A stretch of 64,000 nt of DNA, from assembly GCF_001997345.1 (NCBI RefSeq), contig NZ_CP019606.1:620001-684000 (forward strand). The letters run 5' to 3'. This document shows positions 17,287 to 24,597 of the stretch, piece after piece. Source of the stretch: Tessaracoccus aquimaris (lineage in GTDB: Bacteria > Actinomycetota > Actinomycetes > Propionibacteriales > Propionibacteriaceae). Made by a program: the position numbers and the translations under genes. The stretch's first letter is position 1. Each line of letters opens with the position of its first letter. Below the pieces are notes generated by a model, which was not told the DNA's origin, ran no database searches, and saw nothing but the letters and a program-made list of their open reading frames with translations.

Positions 17287-18396
17287 ATGTCAGGGCCTAA
17301 CGACAACTTCGATCCCAAGCAGGTCGCCGCGCTCGATCCGGCGCAGATCGACGGCTTCGTGACGGAGGCGCTCTCCGCGATCGAGGCCTCCTCGACGACC
17401 GCGGAACTGAAGCAGGCGCGCCACGACCATGCGGGAGAGGTCTCCCCGCTCGCGCTCGCCAACCGCGAGATCGGCGCGCTGCCCCCGCATGCGCGCAAGG
17501 AGGCCGGCCAGCGCGTCGGACAGGCGCGCGGCAGGCTGAACCAGGCGTTCGCCGCCCGCCAGGAGGCCCTCTCGGTCGCCGAGGAGGAGGCCACCCTGGT
17601 CGCGGAGCGCGTCGACATGACCCTGCCGGTCGACCTCGGCCCCCGCGGAGCACTGCACCCCGTCACCAACCTGATCGACGAGATGATCGACGTGTTCGTC
17701 GCGATGGGCTGGGAGGTCGCAGACGGCCCGCAGGTGGAGTCGGAGTGGCACAACTTCGACGCCCTCAACCTCGCCCCCGACCACCCCGCCCGCGCCCTGC
17801 AGGACACCCTGTGGATCGACCCGCCGTCGGCGGGCAAACTGCTGCGCACCCAGACGTCGCCGGTGCAGATCCGCGCGATGCTTGAGCGCGGCGTCCCGCT
17901 GTACATCATCAGCCCCGGCAAGGTTTTCCGCGCCGACGAGTACGACGCGACCCACCTTCCCGTCTTCCACCAACTCGAGGGCCTCGTCGTCGACAAGGGC
18001 ATCTCGATGGCCGACCTGCGCGGCACGCTCGACCACCTCGCGCAGGCCATGTTCGGCGACGTCCGCACCCGGATGCGCCCGCACTACTTCCCGTTCACGG
18101 AGCCGTCGGCCGAGGTCGACCTGCAGTGCTTCGTGTGCCACGGCGAGTCCGTCGGCAATCCCGAGCGTCCCTGCCGCACCTGCCGCTCCGAGGGCTGGAT
18201 CGAGTGGGGCGGCTGCGGCGTCGTCAACCCGCGTGTGCTCGCCGCCTGCGGCGTCGACCCCGAGGTGTACTCGGGCTTCGCGTTCGGCATGGGCGTCGAC
18301 CGCACCGTGATGTTCCGCACCGGAGCGCCCGACCTTCGCGACTTCGTCGAGGGCGACATCCGCTTCAGCCGTTCGATCCTTGGAGGTGCCCGATGA
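17287..18396 (+). CDS. pheS: Phenylalanyl-tRNA synthetase alpha subunit
   Basis: 369 residues, the catalytic subunit of the alpha2-beta2 enzyme charging tRNA-Phe. N-terminal coiled coil (about residues 15-90), then class II motifs: GDV/VFRADEYDATHLPVFHQLEG (motif 2) and FAFGMGVDRTVMF (motif 3). The ATG at 17287 follows GAGGGTCCC. Its stop overlaps the pheT start (ATGA). Confidence 0.97.
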   Translation: MSGPNDNFDPKQVAALDPAQIDGFVTEALSAIEASSTTAELKQARHDHAGEVSPLALANREIGALPPHARKEAGQRVGQARGRLNQAFAARQEALSVAEEEATLVAERVDMTLPVDLGPRGALHPVTNLIDEMIDVFVAMGWEVADGPQVESEWHNFDALNLAPDHPARALQDTLWIDPPSAGKLLRTQTSPVQIRAMLERGVPLYIISPGKVFRADEYDATHLPVFHQLEGLVVDKGISMADLRGTLDHLAQAMFGDVRTRMRPHYFPFTEPSAEVDLQCFVCHGESVGNPERPCRTCRSEGWIEWGGCGVVNPRVLAACGVDPEVYSGFAFGMGVDRTVMFRTGAPDLRDFVEGDIRFSRSILGGAR

Positions 18397-20885
18397 AGGC
18401 CCCGATCTCGTGGCTGCGTGACCTCGTCACGCTGCCCGCAGACACCGACACCGCGCGGCTCGCCGACCAGTTCACCAAGGTCGGCCTGACCGTCGAGCAC
18501 ATCGAGCAGACCGGCTCGCCCGTCACCGGGCCCCTCGTGGTCGGCCGGGTGCTCAGCCTCGTCGAGGAGCCGCAGAAGAACGGCAAGACGATCCGCTACT
18601 GCCGCGTCGATGTCGGAGCGGAACTCAACGACGACGCGACGGACGAGTTCCCCGCGAGCCGCGGCATCGTCTGCGGCGCCGACAACTTCGCCGTCGGCGA
18701 CCTCGTCGTCGTGGCGCTGCCCGGCTCGGTGCTGCCCGGCGACTTCTCCATCGCGGCCCGCAAGACCTACGGCCACGTCTCCGACGGCATGATCTGCGCC
18801 GAGGACGAACTGGGCCTCGGCGAGGACCATAGCGGCATCATGGTGCTCGCCTCGGACACGGCGGATCCCGGCACCGACGCGATCGACCTGCTGTGGAGCG
18901 CCGACGAGGTGCTCGACATCGACGTGACCCCCGACCTGAGCTACTGCCTGTCGCTGCGAGGGCTGGCCCGCGAGGCGGCCATCGCGAACGGCGTGAGCTA
19001 CGAGGACCGCTACCGGGCGCACCTGCCCGAGCCGGTCGACGGCGGCCACCCGGTCGTCCTCGACTCCGACCGCTGCTCCGCCTTCGTCGCGCTGACGATC
19101 CAGGGCATCGACCCGACCGCCGCGTCACCGTCGTGGATGGTCGACCGGCTGCGCGCCTCCGGCGTCCGCTCGATCTCGCTGCCCGTCGACGTCACCAACT
19201 ACGTGATGCTCGAGTCCGGTCAGCCGCTGCACGCCTACGACGCCGCCAAGCTGTCCGGCCCGATCGTCGTCCGGCTCGCCCGGGATGGCGAGAAGTTGCG
19301 CACGCTCGACGGCCAGGACCGCGACCTCGACGCCGACGACCTGCTCATCACCGACGACTCCGGCCCCATCGGGCTGGCGGGCGTGATGGGCGGCGAGACG
19401 ACCGAGGTCTCCGACGCGACCACCGCCATCGTGCTGGAGGCGGCCAGCTTCGCGCCCGCATCCGTGTCGCGCACCTTCCGCCGCCACGGCCTGCCTTCTG
19501 AGGCGTCCAAGCGCTTCGAGCGCGGCGTCGACCCGCAGCTCGGCTACGCGGCAGCTAAGCGCGCCGCGAAGCTGCTGATCGCCAGCGGCGGGGGAGAGGT
19601 GACCGCCGAGACGGTCGTCGGCTCCGCGCCCGCGACCAGGCACATCTCGCTGCGCTCCGGCCTCGTGTCGGCCGTGCTCGGCACCAAGGTCGAACAGGAC
19701 GAGATCACCCGGCTGCTGCGCGCCGCCGCGATCCCGGTGACCGTGCTCGGTGACTCGCTGACGGTGGACGCGCCGAGCTGGCGCGGCGACCTTGTCGACC
19801 CGTACGACGTCGTCGAGGAGATCGGCCGCCACATCGGCTACGACCGGATCGGTCTGCGGCTGCCGGTCCCGCCGGTGACCCGTGGACTCGACCCGCTGAT
19901 CCGCAACCGGAGGGCCGCGCTGCGCGCCGTCGCAGCGCTCGGCTTCACCGAGGTGCTGTCGCTGCCGTTCGCCGCCACCGATGAGCTCGACCAGTTGGGC
20001 GTCCCGGAGACCGACCCGCGCCGCTCGCTCGTGAGGCTCGCCAACCCGCTGTCGGAGACCCACGCGTACCTGCGCACCTCGCTGCTGCCCGGGCTGTTCG
20101 CCGCGGTCGCCAGGAACACGAGCCGCAGCATGGGCGACCTCGCGCTGTTCGAGCAGGGACGGGTCTACTTCGACCGTGGCGACGCCGTCGCGCCCCGCCC
20201 GAGCGTCGCGCACCGTCCGAGCGAGGACGACCTTGCCGCGATCGAGGCTGCGCTGCCCGGCCAGCCGGAGACCATCGCCGCCGTCGTGACGGGCAACTGG
20301 CGTCCCGCGGGCTGGTGGGGTCCTGCCGTGCCAGCCGACTGGACGCACGTCGTCGCGTTCGCTGAGCGCGCCGCTGCCGCGGTGGGGGCTCGCCTGGACC
20401 GTCGCAACGCCTCGGTCGCGCCGTGGCATCCCGGCCGCGGCGCCGAGCTGTCCCTCGGCGGGGTCGTGCTCGGCCACGCCGGCGAACTGCACCCGGCCGT
20501 CGTCAAGGCGTTCCGGCTCCCCGAGCACGCGTGCGCCGTCGAGCTGAACCTGGAACTGGTCCTGAAGCTCGCCACGGACGGTGGCCGGATCGGCACCCTC
20601 TCGGCGTTCCCGCTCGCGAAGGAGGACGTCGCGCTGATCGTCGACGCCGACGTCGCCGCCTCGGACGTGCAGGCGGCGCTCACCGAGGGCGCGGGCGACC
20701 TGCTGGAGTCGATCTCGCTGTTCGACGTCTACACGGGCGACCAAGCGGGCGAGGGCAAGAAATCGCTTGCGTTTGCGCTGCGTTTCCGTGGCGACACGAC
20801 GCTCACCGACGCCGACGCGGCCGCTGCCCGCCAGAACGCGGTAGCTGTCGCTGTCGAGCGCTTCGGGGCGGTCCAGCGCGCCTGA
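18393..20885 (+). CDS. pheT: Phenylalanyl-tRNA synthetase beta subunit
   Basis: 830 residues, full length. Order: N-terminal MKAPISWLRDLVTLP, EMAP/OB-fold tRNA-binding segment (VVGRVLSLVEEPQKNGKTIRYCRVDVG, about residues 47-80), B3/4 editing domain, B5 domain (about residues 400-480), catalytic-like core, and the C-terminal anticodon-binding domain (SAFPLAKEDVALIVDADV to FRGDTTLTDADAAAARQNAV). Translationally coupled to pheS and followed by a strong terminator at 20903. Confidence 0.97.
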   Translation: MKAPISWLRDLVTLPADTDTARLADQFTKVGLTVEHIEQTGSPVTGPLVVGRVLSLVEEPQKNGKTIRYCRVDVGAELNDDATDEFPASRGIVCGADNFAVGDLVVVALPGSVLPGDFSIAARKTYGHVSDGMICAEDELGLGEDHSGIMVLASDTADPGTDAIDLLWSADEVLDIDVTPDLSYCLSLRGLAREAAIANGVSYEDRYRAHLPEPVDGGHPVVLDSDRCSAFVALTIQGIDPTAASPSWMVDRLRASGVRSISLPVDVTNYVMLESGQPLHAYDAAKLSGPIVVRLARDGEKLRTLDGQDRDLDADDLLITDDSGPIGLAGVMGGETTEVSDATTAIVLEAASFAPASVSRTFRRHGLPSEASKRFERGVDPQLGYAAAKRAAKLLIASGGGEVTAETVVGSAPATRHISLRSGLVSAVLGTKVEQDEITRLLRAAAIPVTVLGDSLTVDAPSWRGDLVDPYDVVEEIGRHIGYDRIGLRLPVPPVTRGLDPLIRNRRAALRAVAALGFTEVLSLPFAATDELDQLGVPETDPRRSLVRLANPLSETHAYLRTSLLPGLFAAVARNTSRSMGDLALFEQGRVYFDRGDAVAPRPSVAHRPSEDDLAAIEAALPGQPETIAAVVTGNWRPAGWWGPAVPADWTHVVAFAERAAAAVGARLDRRNASVAPWHPGRGAELSLGGVVLGHAGELHPAVVKAFRLPEHACAVELNLELVLKLATDGGRIGTLSAFPLAKEDVALIVDADVAASDVQAALTEGAGDLLESISLFDVYTGDQAGEGKKSLAFALRFRGDTTLTDADAAAARQNAVAVAVERFGAVQRA

Positions 20886-20902
20886 GATTGCCGACGAAAA
20901 CG

Positions 20903-20934
20903 ACGGACGCCCGACCAGCAGGTCGGGCGTCCGT
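20903..20934 (+). terminator. Strong intrinsic terminator after pheT
   Basis: Perfect 14-bp stem ACGGACGCCCGACC / GGTCGGGCGTCCGT with loop AGCA, 18 bases after pheT. The tail (TGCGTTT) is only moderately T-rich. Its right arm and tail form the start of the left boundary repeat at 20925-20958. Confidence 0.85.
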
Positions 20935-20958
20935 TGCGTTTCGGCGGATCGTTCGTCA
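20925..20958 (+). repeat. Left boundary direct repeat of the GIY-YIG island
   Basis: 34 bases that recur as a 35-base copy at 22392-22426 in the same orientation, differing by two substitutions and one inserted T. The core shared part starts TTGCGTTTCGG and ends GGATCGTTCGTCA. The left copy begins inside the pheT terminator. Confidence 0.8.
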
Positions 20959-21524
20959 AGCTTGTCGAGACGTCCGAGACCTCGCGCGGTCCGGGTCTGG
21001 GGACCCATCGACGGGCTCGTGGGTCGTTCGTCGAGCTTGTCGAGACGTCCGAGACCACAGGTGGTCCGTGTGACGAGGTCTTGAGGCGTCCGGGGCGGCT
21101 CAGTGACGGGTTTGGAGGGGGCCGGCTGGTGTTCGTTGGTGGTTGCTGGGTTGTGGGTTCGGACCCCTCGACGGGCTCGGAAGCCGTTCGTCGAGCTTGT
21201 CGAGACGTCCGAGTGGTGGTGCGGCGTGGTGGTGTCGGACCCCTCGACGGGCTCGCGGGCCGTTCGTCGAGCTTGTCGAGACGTCCGAGACCACAGGTGG
21301 TCCGTGTGACGAGGTCTTGAGGCGTCGGGGACGGCTCAGTGACGGGTTTGGAGGGGGTCGGCTGGTGTTCGTTGGTGGTTGCTGGGTTGTGGGTTCGGAC
21401 CCCTCGACGGGCTCGGAAGCCGTTCGTCGAGCTTGTCGAGACGTCCGAGTGGTGGTGCGGCGTGGTGGTGTCGGACCCTTCGACGGGCTCGGGGATCGTT
21501 CGTCGAGCTTGTCGAGACGTCCGA
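20951..21524 (+). repeat. Six forward copies of a palindrome-related intergenic repeat
   Basis: The core GTTCGTCGAGCTTGTCGAGA followed by CGTCCGA occurs at 20951 (one base different), 21026, 21186, 21262, 21422 and 21498. Five of the six are preceded by CGACGGGCTCG, which pairs with CGAGCTTGTCG using two G-U pairs. In copies 3-5 the pairing extends to the 13-bp stem CTCGACGGGCTCG / CGAGCTTGTCGAG around a 12-base loop. Similar sequences are abundant between genes of many actinobacteria (from memory, not checked). No credible protein is encoded here. Confidence 0.85.
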
Positions 21525-21536
21525 AACCACACGCGA
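21065..21536 (+). repeat. Tandem duplication of a 236-bp unit
   Basis: Bases 21065-21300 and 21301-21536 are two head-to-tail copies, both starting TCCGTGTGACGAGGTCTTGA, with only a few differences until the last 15 or so bases, where copy two diverges. Each unit holds two of the palindromic repeat cores. High similarity implies a recent duplication or ongoing gene-conversion. Confidence 0.85.
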
Positions 21537-21611
21537 TCCGGTGTGCGACGGCCTTGTCCCCAGCGAAATGGATCCGTGAGAAGTCGGCTGGCCGATGGCG
21601 AAGCATTGGGC

Positions 21612-21893
21612 ATGGCATGGATCTACATCTTGAGGTGTGCCGACGGCTTCTACTACGTCGGCAGCGCCAGGAATCTTGAGGCCCGAATGGACGCCCACAT
21701 GGCGGGTAAGGGAGCGAAGTTCACCCGCAGACGGCTGCCGGTGGAGCTCGTCTACGCCCAGGAGTGCGACAACATCGGTGAGGCTTGGTCGCTTGAACGT
21801 AAGGTGCACGGCTGGAGTCACGCCAAGAAGGAGGCCCTCGTCAACGGGGATTTCCACCTGCTACCTGGTCTGGCGCGGGGGAGGCGACGGTAG
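21612..21893 (+). CDS. Small GIY-YIG domain nuclease (UPF0213-like)
   Basis: 93 residues, essentially one GIY-YIG domain: WIYILRCADGFYYVGSARN (the GIY...YIG pair appears as IYI...YVG, residues 3-17), the catalytic Arg in NLEARMDAH, and the metal-ligand Glu in WSLERKVHGWSHAKKEAL. Single-domain members of this family (YhbQ/UPF0213 type) are common but poorly understood. ATG at 21612; a weak purine tract precedes it. It is enclosed by repeats: forward cores end 88 bases upstream and the inverted tandem array starts 22 bases downstream, an arrangement that suggests a link between nuclease and repeats. Confidence 0.88.
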   Translation: MAWIYILRCADGFYYVGSARNLEARMDAHMAGKGAKFTRRRLPVELVYAQECDNIGEAWSLERKVHGWSHAKKEALVNGDFHLLPGLARGRRR

Positions 21894-21914
21894 CGGGGCG
21901 TTGGGCAAGCGGCG

Positions 21915-22390
21915 GTGGCGCTGTGGTTGCGGACGTCTCGACAAGCTCGACGAACGGGGGGCGCGCCCCAGCGAACGGCAACCGAGGGATGGGAGGCCTC
22001 AGTGGCGCTGTGGTTGCGGACGTCTCGACAAGCTCGACGAACGGGGGGCGCGCCCCAGCGAACGGCAACCGAGGGATGGGAGGCCTCCGTGGCGCTGTGG
22101 TTGCGGACGTCTCGACAAGCTCGATGAACGGTGGTCGCGCCCCAGCGAACGGTAGCCGAGCGGTGGTAAGCCTCAGTGGCGCTGTGGTTGCGGACGTCTC
22201 GACAAGCTCGATGAACGGTGGTCGCGCGCCAGCGAAACGGCAACCGAGCGGTGGTAAGCCTCAGTGGCGCTGTGGTTGCGGACGTCTCGACAAGCTCGAC
22301 GAACGGTGGTCGCGCCCAGCGAATGCGGCCGAGCGGTGGGAAGCCTCAGTGGCGCTGTGGTTGCGGACGTCTCGACAAGCTCGACGAACG
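21915..22390 (-). repeat. Tandem array of six ~87-bp units with inverted repeat cores
   Basis: Units start with GTGGCGCTGTGGTTGCGGAC at 21915, 22002, 22089, 22176, 22264 and 22349 (periods 87, 87, 87, 88, 85). Each contains TCTCGACAAGCTCGACGAAC, the reverse complement of the core left of the GIY-YIG gene, two of them with one T for C change. The second half of the unit (GCGCCCCAGCGAACGG..., then GAGCGGTGG) is more variable. The last unit is cut off after the core. No ORF here shows protein-like features. Confidence 0.88.
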
Positions 22391-22391
22391 G

Positions 22392-22426
22392 GGGCGTCTG
22401 TTTGCGTTTCGGGGGATCGTTCGTCA
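22392..22426 (+). repeat. Right boundary direct repeat of the GIY-YIG island
   Basis: 35-base partner of the copy at 20925-20958. Its last three bases are the stop codon of the minus-strand rhomboid-like gene, so the repeat abuts a coding end. Confidence 0.8.
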
Positions 22427-23245
22427 GCGGCGACGCTGGCGCAGCTTCTCCAACTCCGCCCGCTCCTGCTTCGTCAACGAGTGGATGCCGCTTGCGTTGA
22501 TCTTGTCGAGCAACTGGTCGATGCGCTCCTCGTCTGAGGCGCGGCGGTCGGCGTGGCGCTGCTGCGTCCGGGTCGACTGGTGCGTGCGGGGGCGGTGCTG
22601 GGTCCGGCTCGTGGTCTTCTTGCGCCTACCACCGGGGATCCAGGAGTACTGGCCGAGGAGGCCGACGCTGCGGGCCGCCATCGCGACCAGCACGAGCGAG
22701 AGCAGCAGGCCGAGCAGGTTGCCCCAGGCGCGGAAGGCCAGCATCGGCAGCACCTGCAGGGCCAGCATGACCAGCCCGAAGACCCACGCTGGGATGTTGA
22801 AGAAGAAGCGACGGGTCGGCCACTCGGCGATCCACAACAGCAGCAGGCAGAACTCCACCATCTGCAATCCGGCGATGACCGAGCCTGGCACGACGATCCC
22901 GACCAGCGTGGTCGTCAGCGTGAGCGAGCCCCAGATCCCCAGGAACAGCAGCGCCATCTGGCTGCGGCCGATCTGCGCCTCGAGGTCGCGGCCGAACAGC
23001 CACAGCAGCGCGAGGTTCAGGACGCTCCACAGGCTGATGGTGTCGGCGAGAGGCCACGTGAACAGCCGCCACACCTCGCCGCCGAGCATCTGCTGCGGCG
23101 CGTAGACCAGCCACTGCGGCAGCGAGGGGACGAACACCCAGGCGAGCATGCCGACGGCGCCGAGGAGGGCCACGGCGATCGTCGTGGTGACATCGAGGCG
23201 CCCGATCTTGAACCAGGGCTCGCTCTGCTGCTGATAGGAACTCAC
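22424..23245 (-). CDS. Rhomboid-like membrane protein, catalytic residues apparently absent
   Basis: 273 residues, GTG start (VSSYQQQSEPWFKIG). About six hydrophobic helices; LGGEVWRLFTWPLADTI matches the L1-loop WR motif of rhomboid proteases. Where active members have GxSG before helix 4, this one has VPGSVIAGLQM, and the helix-6 His position reads AWGNLLGLLL. It therefore looks like a pseudo-protease. The C-terminal charged tail ends in DEERIDQLLDKINASGIHSL plus TKQERAELEKLR, a motif frequent after bacterial rhomboid domains. Lies 94 bases downstream of the DUF2867-like gene. Confidence 0.75.
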   Translation of the reverse strand: MSSYQQQSEPWFKIGRLDVTTTIAVALLGAVGMLAWVFVPSLPQWLVYAPQQMLGGEVWRLFTWPLADTISLWSVLNLALLWLFGRDLEAQIGRSQMALLFLGIWGSLTLTTTLVGIVVPGSVIAGLQMVEFCLLLLWIAEWPTRRFFFNIPAWVFGLVMLALQVLPMLAFRAWGNLLGLLLSLVLVAMAARSVGLLGQYSWIPGGRRKKTTSRTQHRPRTHQSTRTQQRHADRRASDEERIDQLLDKINASGIHSLTKQERAELEKLRQRRR

Positions 23246-23339
23246 ACCCCAAGCGTGCCAGACGAGCGAAGCCCCCGCCGCCGAGCGTTCCGCCAACCGG
23301 CCCGAGGCGCGCCATTGCCTGCATCGTCGGCGCCGCCGC

Positions 23340-23948
23340 TCAGCCCTGCGCGGTCCCGTCGGCGTCTCCTTCGTCACCCACATCGGCGCGATCCTCCCAA
23401 GCCCGTGCCCACTCCCGCAGCATCGCGGGCCACACGATGAACCGTCGAAACGGCCGGATGAACGCCATGTAGATGCGACCGAGCCGGCCGTTGGGCTTGG
23501 TGTAGACCGCCAACTCGAGGCCGTAGCCGTCGCCGGTCGGCACCCAACCGCAGTGCATGACCCCGTGGACGGTCGCGTTGGCCGTCTCCGCCGCCATCTC
23601 GGTCGGCAGCACGTACACCGGCCGCAACAGGCCGGACGAGGGGTCCGGCGCCGCCCGCAGTTCCGGCGACACCCGCTCCCTCAGGGACGCGACCCGGCCG
23701 TCGAGCCCGGATCCTGACCTGTCCCAGCCGAACCACTTGCCGAGCTTCCAGCGTGCCGCGAAGAGGAACCGGACGACCGCGGTGCTGTGTTCCCCGCGGC
23801 GCTTCAGGAGGGCCAGGAATCGTGCCATGTCGGTAGGGCTGGAGCCGGGTGCGGGCACCAGCCAGACGTCCTCCAGCGTGAAGTCGTCGGCAATGCCGTG
23901 CACGAGCCACGGCCTCTGAAGATGCTCTGACGCAGGACGTTGGTACAT
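23340..23948 (-). CDS. DUF2867 family protein
   Basis: 202 residues. Motifs of the family: a short lead ending HGIADDFTLEDVWLVPAPG, then a large middle domain with RWKLGKWFGWD and MHCGWV, and an Arg/Trp-rich end (KPNGRLGRIYMAFIRPFRRFIVWP). Function unknown; related domains sit behind NAD(P)-binding sugar epimerase-like proteins. It is divergent from the TetR gene at 24013 with 64 bases between, so it is the probable target of that repressor. Confidence 0.75.
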   Translation of the reverse strand: MYQRPASEHLQRPWLVHGIADDFTLEDVWLVPAPGSSPTDMARFLALLKRRGEHSTAVVRFLFAARWKLGKWFGWDRSGSGLDGRVASLRERVSPELRAAPDPSSGLLRPVYVLPTEMAAETANATVHGVMHCGWVPTGDGYGLELAVYTKPNGRLGRIYMAFIRPFRRFIVWPAMLREWARAWEDRADVGDEGDADGTAQG

Positions 23949-23961
23949 GACGCCTCCCAAA

Positions 23962-23977
23962 TATTCGCTTGCGTATA
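23962..23977. promoter_or_regulatory. Candidate TetR-type operator
   Basis: TATTCGCTTGCGTATA, an inverted repeat with 6 of 7 half-site matches around TT. It is centred between the divergent starts at 23948 and 24013. Assignment to the adjacent TetR regulator is an inference from position. Confidence 0.45.
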
Positions 23978-24012
23978 GTTGGAACCTAGCATGACGGTGG
24001 GAGGATCGGTAC

Positions 24013-24555
24013 ATGGCCAACGTGAAGCTGACCAGGCACGACTGGATCGACGCGGCGCTCGCCCTGCTGACGGACGAGGGCATCGACGCGGTCCGGGTCG
24101 AGCCGCTGGCGCGCAGGCTCGGCGTCACCAAGGGCAGCTTCTACGGCTATTTCACGGGTCTGGAGGTCTTCCTCGTGGAGGTCATCCGCGTCTGGGAGAT
24201 CGACGTCACCGAGGGGATCCTCGCCCAGGTCGCCAAGGACGGAGACCCCAGGAAGCGGATGCGGCAGTTGGCCGTAGCCCTTGTCTCGCATCCCAACCGC
24301 ACCGTGCACACGGAACTGGCCGTCCGTGAGTGGGCCCGCAAGGCCCCGGAGGTTGATGAGTGCGTGCGCCGGGTGCAGGCGATCCAGTGGGACCTGCTGA
24401 TGCAGATCTTCTCTGAGTTCTGCGACGAGCGTGAGGCCACCTACCGCAGCGTCGTGGCGATGTCGGCGCGCCTCGCGACGCCGATGCTTGAGGGTGGTCC
24501 CGACGGCGATCCGGCCGGGCGGATCGAGTTCGTCGTGCAGCAACTGATCCGCTGA
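24013..24555 (+). CDS. TetR/AcrR-family transcriptional regulator
   Basis: 180 residues. N-terminal helix-turn-helix: DWIDAALALLTDEGIDAVRVEPLARRLGVTKGSFYGYF split across residues 9-46, the diagnostic TetR signature. The C-terminal ligand/dimer domain is unclassified. The divergent DUF2867 gene and the palindrome at 23962 suggest local autoregulation. Inducer unknown. Confidence 0.92.
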   Translation: MANVKLTRHDWIDAALALLTDEGIDAVRVEPLARRLGVTKGSFYGYFTGLEVFLVEVIRVWEIDVTEGILAQVAKDGDPRKRMRQLAVALVSHPNRTVHTELAVREWARKAPEVDECVRRVQAIQWDLLMQIFSEFCDEREATYRSVVAMSARLATPMLEGGPDGDPAGRIEFVVQQLIR

Positions 24556-24597
24556 GTCGTCGGCCGAACCGGTCGCGCGCACCGTTAGGCTGCCTCC

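Noticed and set aside
19125..21008. A 627-codon minus-strand frame opposite pheT
   Set aside because: Shadow of pheT; low-complexity Arg/Gly/Asp product without motifs.
21915..22400. CRISPR array
   Set aside because: Units are 87 bases with most of each unit conserved; there are no unique spacers of similar size between short repeats and no cas genes.
20934..22537. Several short proteins predicted from the repeat block (rich in SSLSRRP, TSRQARRT)
   Set aside because: Same peptide recurs in several frames and both strands because the DNA repeats; no start signals or family resemblance. Only the GIY-YIG gene is credible.
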